Assembly: GCA_910586375.1 (NCBI GenBank)
Contig: CAJUIE010000008.1
Location: 1 to 25,954 of the forward strand
From: an uncultured Alistipes sp.
Lineage (GTDB): Bacteria > Bacteroidota > Bacteroidia > Bacteroidales > Rikenellaceae
DNA length: 25,954 nucleotides
Direction of reading: 5' to 3'
The translations under genes were made by a program, and so were the position numbers. Of the stretch, positions 1 to 7,167 are shown piece by piece. The notes below the pieces were generated by a model. The model was not told the origin of the DNA. It saw only the letters and a program-made list of their open reading frames with translations, and did no database searches. Each line of letters opens with the position of its first letter. Within the stretch, counting starts at the first letter, position 1.

Positions 1-52
1 CCCCTATGTCATGCGTGAGAGGCATGTATCCTAACCCTTAGATGAATCCACC
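1..52 (-). tRNA. tRNA-Glu (anticodon CTC), partial, 3' part beyond the left edge
   Basis: Read on the minus strand from position 52, the sequence folds as a tRNA: acceptor 5' strand GGTGGAT (52-46), TC, D stem ATCT (43-40) with GGAT (31-28) around the loop AAGGGTTA, anticodon stem CATGC/GCATG (26-22 and 14-10) closing the loop CTCTCAC, then a 5-nt variable loop and the first four bases of the T stem (GGGG, 4-1). The anticodon CTC (19-17) reads GAG, so the charged amino acid is glutamate. The rest of the T arm and the acceptor 3' strand lie outside the window. A strong promoter lies just upstream (68-99). Confidence 0.9.
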
Positions 53-67
53 GTTAATTTTGTGCTG

Positions 68-99
68 CAAAGATAACGCCTTTGTCTGAATATGCAAAA
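68..99 (-). promoter_or_regulatory. Bacteroidota-type promoter of tRNA-Glu
   Basis: On the minus strand TTTTG (99-95) and TATCTTTG (75-68) are separated by 19 bp. This matches the Bacteroidota sigma-ABfr consensus TTTG-N19-21-TAnnTTTG. The predicted transcript start, about 5 nt past the -7 box (near 63), lies about 10 nt before the tRNA 5' end. Confidence 0.8.
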
Positions 100-183
100 T
101 TTTCAGGTAAAAACTGCAAATTTTTTCGAAACGACACCCAACGGCACGCTTTTCGGACTATCTTTACCGAAAATATACCTTGT

Positions 184-933
184 ATGAAGATCACTCGCCT
201 TGCCGTTCCTCTGCTTGCGGCCATGATGCTGAACGCCTGTAACTCCCGAACGGTTGTAGAGCCGCAGTTTGAAATAGCAGCTCTCGATACGCTCGTCGGC
301 ACTCCCGACTGGGGCTGCCGGGTTGATTACCGTTTTGCAACGATCCGCAATGCCGCTAAGTCGCCCGCTCTCGGGGCCATTGAACAAGCCAACATTGGCT
401 ATTTCTACCAAATCGAGGAGCCCGACGGTCCGGCAGCTGAAGCGGCTGAAGAGTCATTGCGTCAGATTGCTGACGAATTGCGTCTGCCCGAAAAACCTGA
501 GCAGGCACCCGCCTGGAGCCCCGGTGAAATATCGGTCGAAAGCGAAGGTTCGGTGGCCGACACGCTGCTAAATTACGCGATCTATCGTTCGAGCTATCTG
601 GGTGGGGCACACGGAATGTATACTGCGGAGTACCATACCTACTCACTCGTCGACGGTTACGAGCTCCGGGCGGCCGATCTTTTCGGTGAGGAGCGTCTCG
701 GGCCGCTTGCCACGCAGATACGCCGAAAGATTTACACGGCCTATGACGCTACGTCCGACGAGGAGCTGGTTGAACAGGGGTTCTTTCCTGAATACATCGG
801 TGTGACGGAGAATTTCCGCATCACGCCTGACTCGATCTTCTTCTACTTCAATCCTTATGAAATAGGCTGCTATGCTCTTGGCCCTGTCGAAGTCTCTTTT
901 TCGCAGCAGGAGATAGAGGCGCTCCGGCCCTGA
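184..933 (+). CDS. DUF3298/RsiV-like lipoprotein
   Basis: The 249-aa product starts at ATG 184, where it reads as a lipoprotein signal: a basic start (MKITR), a hydrophobic stretch at residues 6-15 and the lipobox LNAC with Cys19. An in-frame TTG at 82 would bury that signal, so I reject it. The C-terminal half fits the DUF3298/RsiV family: a YLGGAHG motif at about 138-144 and a terminal segment with TPDSIFFYFNPYEIGCYALG at about 214-233. Related proteins are periplasmic or envelope-anchored and often pair with a DUF4163/PdaC-like region; the exact role is unknown. The lipobox predicts lipid attachment at Cys19. It converges on nth with 14 bp between stops and no clear terminator. A TATCTTTA at 159-166 may be a weak -7 box. 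Confidence 0.8.
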   Translation: MKITRLAVPLLAAMMLNACNSRTVVEPQFEIAALDTLVGTPDWGCRVDYRFATIRNAAKSPALGAIEQANIGYFYQIEEPDGPAAEAAEESLRQIADELRLPEKPEQAPAWSPGEISVESEGSVADTLLNYAIYRSSYLGGAHGMYTAEYHTYSLVDGYELRAADLFGEERLGPLATQIRRKIYTAYDATSDEELVEQGFFPEYIGVTENFRITPDSIFFYFNPYEIGCYALGPVEVSFSQQEIEALRP

Positions 934-947
934 CGCCCGGCAGTATC

Positions 948-1592
948 TTACTGCTTCTGTTGTGCTGCATACATGCGGCACCAGGGGGCGATGCCGCAGT
1001 CGGCACATTTGGGCGCCCGCGCCGTGCAGACGTAACGGCCGTGGAGAATCAGCCAGTGGTGCGCCACGGGGAGCAGCGGCCCGGGGATGTTCTTTTCGAG
1101 TGCCTGCTCGGTCTGGAGCGGCGTTTTGGATCCGGTGGTCAGCCCGAGGCGCTCCGAAACGCGGAAGACATGCGTATCCACCGGCATCACCTCCCGCTGC
1201 CACAAGACGGCACCCAGCACATTGGCTGTCTTTCGTCCTACGCCCGGCAGGCGTTGCATGGCATCGAGGTCGGAGGGAACTTCACCCCCAAATTCGTCGC
1301 ATAACATGCGGGCCATGCCAGCCAGGTTGCGGGCTTTGTTGTTGGGGTAGGAGATGCTTTTTATATAGGGGTAAATGCCTTCGGCTCCGGCTTCTGCCAT
1401 TTTGTCGGGTGTGGGAAATGCTTCGAAGAGCGCCGGCGTGGTCATGTTCACCCGCTTGTCGGTGCACTGGGCCGAGAGGATCACGGCCACCAGCAGCTGG
1501 TAGGGATTTGCGTAGTGCAACTCGCTTTCGGCTACGGGCATGTGCTCGGAGAACCAGGCGATGATGCCGTCATAACGTTGTCGGAGTGTCAT
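948..1592 (-). CDS. nth: endonuclease III (DNA glycosylase/AP lyase)
   Basis: This 214-aa protein has the usual length of endonuclease III, which removes oxidised pyrimidines from DNA and cuts the abasic site in base excision repair. The helix-hairpin-helix LPGVGRKTA at 115-123 carries the expected catalytic lysine (K121), and D139 in VDTHVFR is the conserved aspartate. The [4Fe-4S] ligands C189, C196, C199 and C205 have the canonical C-X6-C-X2-C-X5-C spacing near the C-terminus. I place the start at ATG 1592, which overlaps the stop of the upstream glycosyltransferase by 4 nt (ATGA), implying translational coupling. A longer in-frame reading to 1742 adds about 50 residues, out of frame with the glycosyltransferase, that lack family features. 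It is the last gene of the pcrA operon. Confidence 0.95.
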   Translation of the reverse strand: MTLRQRYDGIIAWFSEHMPVAESELHYANPYQLLVAVILSAQCTDKRVNMTTPALFEAFPTPDKMAEAGAEGIYPYIKSISYPNNKARNLAGMARMLCDEFGGEVPSDLDAMQRLPGVGRKTANVLGAVLWQREVMPVDTHVFRVSERLGLTTGSKTPLQTEQALEKNIPGPLLPVAHHWLILHGRYVCTARAPKCADCGIAPWCRMYAAQQKQ

Positions 1593-2524
1593 AGAGGTCT
1601 GTTTTTCGAGTGCCGGAACAGAATTTTCTTCACGAAAAGCCCTGCCCCTTCCGGGCAGAGCACCAGGCGCGGGGTTTGCCGCACGTCGGTCCACCAGCGG
1701 GTCAGGTATTCTCCTGCCGGGCCTTCCCACGAGAGAATCCACAGCGCCACGGCCATGCGTTCGCGCAGGATGCGGAATCGGTTGCGGCTATTGCCGTAAT
1801 GATCATCGAACCAGAGACTTATTTCCATCAACGAATCACGGAAGGCGATGCGATCACGGTATGCCGTGGTATGGCTTACGCTTTCAGGTAGTCGCCGGTG
1901 TATGGCCGTCGGGCGTTCCATGAGGCGGATGTGGCTCCGGGAAGCGAACCACAGCCACATAGGCCAGTCGTCGGTCCGCCATTCGGGGTGCTCCGCAGGG
2001 CGTACTTCGGCGTAGTAGCGGGCTATGAGGTCGCGGCGTGCCACGGCCGTGCAATTGGCGATGGTCGTGCGTAGCAGCAAGCGGTCGAAGTCGGTGTAGC
2101 GGGCATGGGGCCAGGGGCGTTGCTCGCCCGTGGCCTGGTAGAAATCGATAGCGTCGGTGCAGCACATGCCGCACGAGGGGTCGTTTTCGAGCAGCTCGAC
2201 CTGCATTTGCAGCTTCTGAGGATCGCACCACCGGTCGTCACCGTCGAGGTAGGCGACATAACGACCGCGGCAAGCTTCGAACGTGCGGCGGTAGTTGGCG
2301 CGCCACCCCACGTTTTTCGTGTCGCTCACCACGTGCACCTGCCCGGGATATTGTGCCGCATATGCCCGGACGATTTCTGCAGTCCGGTCGGTGCTGCAAT
2401 CTTCGCCGATGACCAGCTCCACGCCGAACGAGGTTTGCTGCGCAAGGACGCTCTCGATCGCCTCGCGGATGTAGGCTTCGTGGTTGTAGGCGGTCATGCA
2501 GACCGAGACGAGCGGCGTGGACAT
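1589..2524 (-). CDS. glycosyltransferase family 2
   Basis: The 311-aa protein opens with a GT-A fold typical of family 2: PLVSVCMTAYNHEAYI (4-19), ELVIGEDCSTDRT (36-48) and the nucleotide-sugar/metal motif YLDGDD (92-97), followed by WRTDDWPMWLWF in the acceptor half. It should transfer a sugar from a nucleotide donor at the cytoplasmic face to a surface glycan or lipid acceptor; the sequence does not tell which. No long membrane helix is evident. It starts 4 nt after the pcrA stop and its stop overlaps the nth start, so it is firmly embedded in a DNA-repair operon. No other glycan gene is near, which makes the pathway unclear. Confidence 0.88.
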   Translation of the reverse strand: MSTPLVSVCMTAYNHEAYIREAIESVLAQQTSFGVELVIGEDCSTDRTAEIVRAYAAQYPGQVHVVSDTKNVGWRANYRRTFEACRGRYVAYLDGDDRWCDPQKLQMQVELLENDPSCGMCCTDAIDFYQATGEQRPWPHARYTDFDRLLLRTTIANCTAVARRDLIARYYAEVRPAEHPEWRTDDWPMWLWFASRSHIRLMERPTAIHRRLPESVSHTTAYRDRIAFRDSLMEISLWFDDHYGNSRNRFRILRERMAVALWILSWEGPAGEYLTRWWTDVRQTPRLVLCPEGAGLFVKKILFRHSKNRPL

Positions 2525-2528
2525 GGTG

Positions 2529-4994
2529 CTATAATCGGGTCAGCTTGGCGAACCGGGCCAGCAGGGTCTTTTCGCCAGCCGTGTCGAAGCGAATGGTCAG
2601 CTTATGGTCTTCGTGGAGGTTTTCGATCCGCACGATGACCCCCGGGCCGAACTTGGGGTGCGCGACCCGCAGGCCGACAGTATAACCTCCGGCCGAAGCG
2701 GGGCCCGATGTTGCGGCGCTTGCGGATGTTTCGCCCGCAGGAGCATCGGAAGCCTGTCGGGAACCTAAGCTCCGCATCCCTTCGGTTGAGGTGCGGAGCG
2801 GCTGCACGAGAGCCGGATCGGGTGCTGCCGGGCGTGATGAACGACTATCCGCGTGCCGGAACCCGGAACCTTCGGGGGCTGTGCCCTGCTGCCGCTGTTC
2901 GAAGCGGTAGTCGAAGCGGCGGCGCAGTTCGTCGATGGCCTGACTCCCCTCCTTGCGGCGCGGCATCAGGTCGTCGTCCTCGTCGAGGACGTTTTCGAGG
3001 AACTTCGGGTCGATTTCGCGCAGAAAGCAGCTTGGCCGCGAAAACTCCATATTACCCCACTTGAACCGCATTTCGGCATAGGAGAGCGTCGCGGCAACTT
3101 TGGCACGCGTGAGGGCCACATAGAACAATCGTCGCTCCTCCTCCAGACCGTCGGGCGACTCGGTGGCTCGTAGCGAGGGGAAGAGATTTTCTTCAAGACC
3201 CACAATGTACACGTACTTGTATTCGAGCCCTTTGGCCGAGTGTACGGTCATGAGTGTTACCTTGTTGCGGTCGTCGGGGTCGTCCTTGTCCATGTCGGTC
3301 TGGAGCATGGCCTGCTGCAGCCACTCTTCGATGGTCGCCCCGGCATCGGGCTCCCGTTCGCCGTTGCGGATTTCGGCATCGCACTGCTCCTTGAAGAGTT
3401 GCAGCGAGTTGAGAAGCTCTTCGATATTTTCGAGCGCCGAGGTTGCCTCCGGTGTGTTCTCGGCCCGATAAAGGGTGAGAATGCCCGATTTCGACGCGAC
3501 CTCCAGACCGAAGTCGTAGAGTCCTTTTCCGGTGCGCTCGGCTGCCAGAGTGCGGATCAGGGTCACGAACTCTGTGACTTTGCGGGCGATGGCTTTCTGC
3601 ACGGCATTTTCGGGGGGCAGGGCGACCAGCGTGTCGACGGCCTCCCACATCGAAACGCCGCGTTCGGTGGCCAGCTGCCCGATCCGCTGCACGGTAGTAT
3701 CGCCGATGCCACGCGCGGGGTAGTTGACGATGCGGCGGAAGGCCTCGTCGTCGCGCGGGTTGATGACCAGGCGGAAATAAGCCATCAGGTCCTTGATCTC
3801 TTTATGGTCGAAGAATGACGAACCCTTATAAATGCGGTAGGGGATGCCCCGCCGCCGGAGGTTCTCTTCAAGAACAAGCGATTGGTTGTTGGTGCGGTAG
3901 AGGATGGCTGCCTCGGCCCACTCGTCGCCGGCGGTCCGTACGCGGTCGCGCAGCTCGGAAACAACCCGCTCGGCCTCCTCGCGATCGTTGTAAGCCCGCA
4001 GAACGCGGATTTTATCACCCCGGGCTCCCTCAGAGAAACACTTCTTGTCCAGCCGTTTGGCGTTGTGGCGGATGACCGAGTTGGCGGCGTCGACGATGGT
4101 CTGCGTCGAGCGATAATTCTGCTCCAGCTTGAAGACCTGAGCCTTGGGATAATCCTTTTGAAAAGAGAGGATGTTCTCGATCTTGGCGCCACGGAACGAG
4201 TAGATCGACTGGGCATCGTCGCCCACGACGCAGAGGCGGCCGTGGATCTGCGACAGTCGCCGGATGATGACATACTGGGCGTAGTTGGTGTCCTGATACT
4301 CGTCGACCAGAATATATTGGAACTGCTGCTGGCAGCGTTCCAGCACGTCGGAATGGTCGCGCAGCAGGATGTTGGTCTGCAACAGGATGTCGTCGAAATC
4401 CATCGCCCCATTGTGTTTGCAGCGCTGGCAGTAGATATCGTAGATGTTGCCGAATTCGGGAATCTGGGACTGGCGGTCTTCGGCCGCATAGGCCGATTTG
4501 GCCAGATAGGCCCCGGGTGTCACCAAACAGTTTTTGGCATAGGATATGCGCGAAGCAATGCGGGCGGGTGTGTATTTTTTATCGTCGAGGTTGAGTTCTT
4601 TTACTATGGTTCTTATCAGATTCCGGCTATCCGACGTGTCGTAAATTGTAAAGGTTTTCGGAAATCCCAGTCGGTCGGCATATAAGCGCAGCAGCCGCAG
4701 AAAAATCGAGTGGAAAGTGCCCATCCAGATTTGGCGGCTGCGGTTACCGGGCAACATCTGTCCGATTCGCTCGCGCATTTGCTCGGCGGCTTTGTTGGTA
4801 AAGGTCAGGGCCAGGATATTCGAGGCTTCGATCCCCTGTCCGATCATGTATGCGATGCGCGTGGTGAGCACGCGCGTCTTGCCCGAGCCGGCGCCGGCGA
4901 TGATGAGCGATGCCGAATCGTAGTTGACGACGGCGGCACGCTGGGCCTCGTTGAGACCCTGCAATATTTTATTGGATGTTGATTCTGGTTCCAT
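2529..4994 (-). CDS. pcrA: UvrD/PcrA-type superfamily 1 DNA helicase
   Basis: The 821-aa product is a 3'-5' SF1A helicase of the UvrD/PcrA/Rep group, used in nucleotide excision repair, replication restart and removal of recombinase filaments. Visible motifs are the Q-motif LNEAQRAAV (14-22), Walker A AGAGSGKT (33-40), TFTNKAAEQMRER (64-76), Walker B VDEYQDTN (230-237), motif III GDDAQSIYSFRGA, motif IV QNYRST, motif V TVHSAKGLEY and motif VI FYVALTRAK. The last ~45 residues (VAHPKFGPGVIV...) match the small C-terminal domain of PcrA. I choose ATG 4994, because the upstream ATG 5042 adds 16 non-conserved residues and lies upstream of the -7 box. It heads the operon with the glycosyltransferase and nth. 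Confidence 0.95.
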   Translation of the reverse strand: MEPESTSNKILQGLNEAQRAAVVNYDSASLIIAGAGSGKTRVLTTRIAYMIGQGIEASNILALTFTNKAAEQMRERIGQMLPGNRSRQIWMGTFHSIFLRLLRLYADRLGFPKTFTIYDTSDSRNLIRTIVKELNLDDKKYTPARIASRISYAKNCLVTPGAYLAKSAYAAEDRQSQIPEFGNIYDIYCQRCKHNGAMDFDDILLQTNILLRDHSDVLERCQQQFQYILVDEYQDTNYAQYVIIRRLSQIHGRLCVVGDDAQSIYSFRGAKIENILSFQKDYPKAQVFKLEQNYRSTQTIVDAANSVIRHNAKRLDKKCFSEGARGDKIRVLRAYNDREEAERVVSELRDRVRTAGDEWAEAAILYRTNNQSLVLEENLRRRGIPYRIYKGSSFFDHKEIKDLMAYFRLVINPRDDEAFRRIVNYPARGIGDTTVQRIGQLATERGVSMWEAVDTLVALPPENAVQKAIARKVTEFVTLIRTLAAERTGKGLYDFGLEVASKSGILTLYRAENTPEATSALENIEELLNSLQLFKEQCDAEIRNGEREPDAGATIEEWLQQAMLQTDMDKDDPDDRNKVTLMTVHSAKGLEYKYVYIVGLEENLFPSLRATESPDGLEEERRLFYVALTRAKVAATLSYAEMRFKWGNMEFSRPSCFLREIDPKFLENVLDEDDDLMPRRKEGSQAIDELRRRFDYRFEQRQQGTAPEGSGFRHADSRSSRPAAPDPALVQPLRTSTEGMRSLGSRQASDAPAGETSASAATSGPASAGGYTVGLRVAHPKFGPGVIVRIENLHEDHKLTIRFDTAGEKTLLARFAKLTRL

Positions 4995-4999
4995 CGGGG

Positions 5000-5007
5000 C
5001 AAAGTTA
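5000..5007 (-). promoter_or_regulatory. -7 box of the pcrA operon
   Basis: Minus-strand TAACTTTG fits TAnnTTTG. Its last G is 6 nt from the A of ATG 4994, so the expected start of transcription is at or next to the start codon. I see no clear -33 TTTG at 19-21 bp. Confidence 0.6.
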
Positions 5008-5042
5008 ATAGTTTTCGCGCGAATAAATTCCGAAGAAAACAA

Positions 5043-5050
5043 TATCTTTG
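5043..5050 (+). promoter_or_regulatory. -7 box of the Bat (moxR) operon
   Basis: TATCTTTG on the plus strand, 36 bp from the divergent pcrA -7 box. It predicts transcription from about 5055 and a leader of about 225 nt before moxR. I see no convincing -33 element at the right distance. Confidence 0.6.
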
Positions 5051-5097
5051 CAGGGCAAACGTTTTCGATAGGTCAAAAGATATGTTTTCGCAATACA

Positions 5098-5200
5098 GAT
5101 TCTTCGTCGGGCTGTGCCCTCCTCAGAATGACAATAGTCAGGCTGGCGAGCCGGAGCTCCCGGCTGCGGAGGTTCGCAACTTGTGTTGCTTGCTCCGGCC
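5098..5200 (+). repeat. dispersed hairpin repeat, copy R1 (moxR leader)
   Basis: Two modules. The first, 5098-5134, contains TTCTTCGTCGGGC...CTCAGAATGACAA, which recurs at 12122-12153. The second, 5141-5200, has GCCGGAGC (5150-5157) pairing with GCTCCGGC (5192-5199) around GCGGA, GCAAC-TTGT-GTTGC (5176-5189) and TCCG. The core closely matches R4 at 10189-10251. The copy lies in the untranslated leader of the Bat operon. Confidence 0.75.
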
Positions 5201-5278
5201 CGAAAAACCCGCGCAAAAAGCCTCCGACCCGCACGAAAACGAAAAACTGACTGCAAACAGAAAAACAAGATAAGAGAC

Positions 5279-6277
5279 ATGAGCGAAGTCATCAACATCA
5301 AGGAACTCAACGAACGCATCGAACGTGAATCGGTCTTTGTCGACACGCTGCGCAGCGAAATGGGTAAGGTCATCGTGGGCCAGAGCCATCTGGTCGACAC
5401 GCTGCTGATCGGCCTGTTGTCCAACGGACATATCCTCTTAGAGGGCGTGCCGGGTCTGGCCAAGACGTTGGCCATCACTACACTGGCCAAGGCCGTCGAT
5501 GCCTGCTTTTCGCGCATCCAGTTCACGCCTGACTTGTTGCCTGCCGACCTGCTGGGTACGCTGATCTATTCGCAGAAGAACGAGGATTTCGTCGTTAAGA
5601 AGGGCCCTGTTTTTGCCAACTTCGTGCTGGCCGACGAGATCAACCGTTCGCCGGCCAAGGTGCAGTCGGCTCTTTTGGAGGCGATGCAGGAGCGGCAGGT
5701 GACCCTCGGCGAGGAGACCTTCCCCCTGCCTCAGCCCTTCCTGGTGCTGGCTACGCAGAACCCTCTGGAGCAGGAAGGTACCTATCCGCTGCCCGAGGCT
5801 CAGGTCGACCGTTTCATGCTCAAGGCCCGCATCTCCTACCCCAACAAGCAGGAGGAGCGCGACATCGTGCGCATGAACCTCTCGGGCGGTGGGCTGCCTG
5901 AGGTGCGCAAGGTCATATCGCCCGAAGACATTGTAAAGGCCCGCACGGTTGTGGAGGACGTCTATATGGACGAGAAGATTGAGAAATACATCGTCGACAT
6001 CATCTTTGCCACGCGCGAACCGGGCGAATATAACCTTCCGAAATTGCAGAACCTCATCGCTTACGGCGGTTCGCCGCGTGCCTCCATATCATTGGCCAAG
6101 GCGGCCCGGGCCTATGCTTTCATCCGTCGTCGCGGGTACGTAATCCCTGAGGATGTGCGGGCTGTATGCCACGATGTGCTGCGCCACCGCATAGGTCTGA
6201 CTTATGAGGCTGAGGCCGAAAATATCACCTCGGAGGAGCTCGTGACCGAAATCCTGAACAACGTAATCGTCCCCTGA
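5279..6277 (+). CDS. moxR: MoxR-family AAA+ ATPase of the Bat locus
   Basis: The 332-aa protein has the full MoxR layout: Walker A GVPGLAKT (56-63), Walker B FVLADEINR (115-123), sensor 1 LATQNP (157-162), and arginine finger in LPEAQVDRF (R178), followed by a helical lid domain. MoxR ATPases act as cytoplasmic chaperones with VWA-domain partners, here presumably the DUF58 protein and BatA/BatB downstream. I start at ATG 5279 (MSEVINIKELNERIE). Readings further upstream run through the R1 repeat and are basic, low-quality sequence. The DUF58 gene follows after 5 nt, so the two are surely one operon. Confidence 0.93.
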   Translation: MSEVINIKELNERIERESVFVDTLRSEMGKVIVGQSHLVDTLLIGLLSNGHILLEGVPGLAKTLAITTLAKAVDACFSRIQFTPDLLPADLLGTLIYSQKNEDFVVKKGPVFANFVLADEINRSPAKVQSALLEAMQERQVTLGEETFPLPQPFLVLATQNPLEQEGTYPLPEAQVDRFMLKARISYPNKQEERDIVRMNLSGGGLPEVRKVISPEDIVKARTVVEDVYMDEKIEKYIVDIIFATREPGEYNLPKLQNLIAYGGSPRASISLAKAARAYAFIRRRGYVIPEDVRAVCHDVLRHRIGLTYEAEAENITSEELVTEILNNVIVP

Positions 6278-6282
6278 GGCGT

Positions 6283-7167
6283 ATGGAGGAGAACGAGAAC
6301 GATATTCTCCGGCGTGTCCGTAAGATCGAGATCAAGACCCGGGGTCTCTCCGACGAAATCTTCGCCGGCAAATATCACACGGCTTTTCGTGGGCGGGGCA
6401 TGTCGTTTTCTGAAGTGCGGGAATACCGCGCCGGCGACGACGTGCGTGACATCGACTGGAACGTCACAGCCCGGTCGGGCAATCCCCACATCAAGGTCTA
6501 TGAGGAGGAGCGCGAGCTGACGATGATGCTCCTTGTGGATGTCTCGGCCTCGCGCATGTTTGGAACCACCGGCCGCCTCAAGAAGGGCATGATCACCGAA
6601 ATCGCCGCCGTGCTGGCCTTTTCGGCTGTGCAGAACAACGACAAGGTGGGCTGCATCTTTTTCTCGGACCGCGTGGAAAAGTTCATTCCGCCGAAAAAGG
6701 GGCGCAGCCATATCCTGGCGATCATCCGCGAGCTGGTGGGTTTTCGTCCCCAGTCGCGGGGCACGAAACTCTCGGAACCCCTGCGGATGTTGACCAACGT
6801 CAACAAGAAACGTTGCACGACCTTCATTCTCTCCGATTTCCTCAACCCGATGCGGGACCGGGAGGCACTGGAAGACGCCCTGAAGATCGCCGGCAGCAAG
6901 CACGACCTGGTGGCTATCCGCGTCTATGACCCACGCGAAGCTGCGATGCCCGACGTGGGAATCGTCGAGTTGCAGGATGCCGAGAGTGGCCGTAAGATCT
7001 GGGTTGATACCTCGTCGCGGGCCGTGCGCGACCACTACGCTGCGGCGTGGTGCCGTCATACGGAGGCCGTAGGCGAGCTGCTGCGCCACTACCGTATCGA
7101 CGCAGCGACCGTGGCCACAGAGGGCGACTATGTGGCTGAACTTCTGAAACTTTTCAAGCAACGATGA
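6283..7167 (+). CDS. DUF58 domain protein of the Bat locus
   Basis: This 294-aa soluble protein carries the DUF58 signature FRGRGMSFSEVREYRAGDDV (36-55) followed by RDIDWNVTAR, and a VWA-like segment with LLVDVSASRMFG, a DxSxS metal-site motif, at about 83-94. DUF58 proteins nearly always sit next to a MoxR ATPase and are thought to be its partners; the biochemical output is not established. There is no signal peptide or membrane helix, so it should be cytoplasmic. It follows moxR by 5 nt, and its stop overlaps the next ATG by 4 nt (ATGA at 7164-7167). Confidence 0.9.
   Translation: MEENENDILRRVRKIEIKTRGLSDEIFAGKYHTAFRGRGMSFSEVREYRAGDDVRDIDWNVTARSGNPHIKVYEEERELTMMLLVDVSASRMFGTTGRLKKGMITEIAAVLAFSAVQNNDKVGCIFFSDRVEKFIPPKKGRSHILAIIRELVGFRPQSRGTKLSEPLRMLTNVNKKRCTTFILSDFLNPMRDREALEDALKIAGSKHDLVAIRVYDPREAAMPDVGIVELQDAESGRKIWVDTSSRAVRDHYAAAWCRHTEAVGELLRHYRIDAATVATEGDYVAELLKLFKQR

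Noticed and set aside
82..183. Upstream extension of the DUF3298 lipoprotein from TTG 82
   Set aside because: It would place 34 residues before a clear lipoprotein signal and run through the tRNA-Glu promoter region.
6202..7161. 319-codon minus-strand frame opposite the DUF58 gene
   Set aside because: DUF58 motifs on the plus strand are unmistakable. The antisense frame has no family features and results from high GC codon bias.
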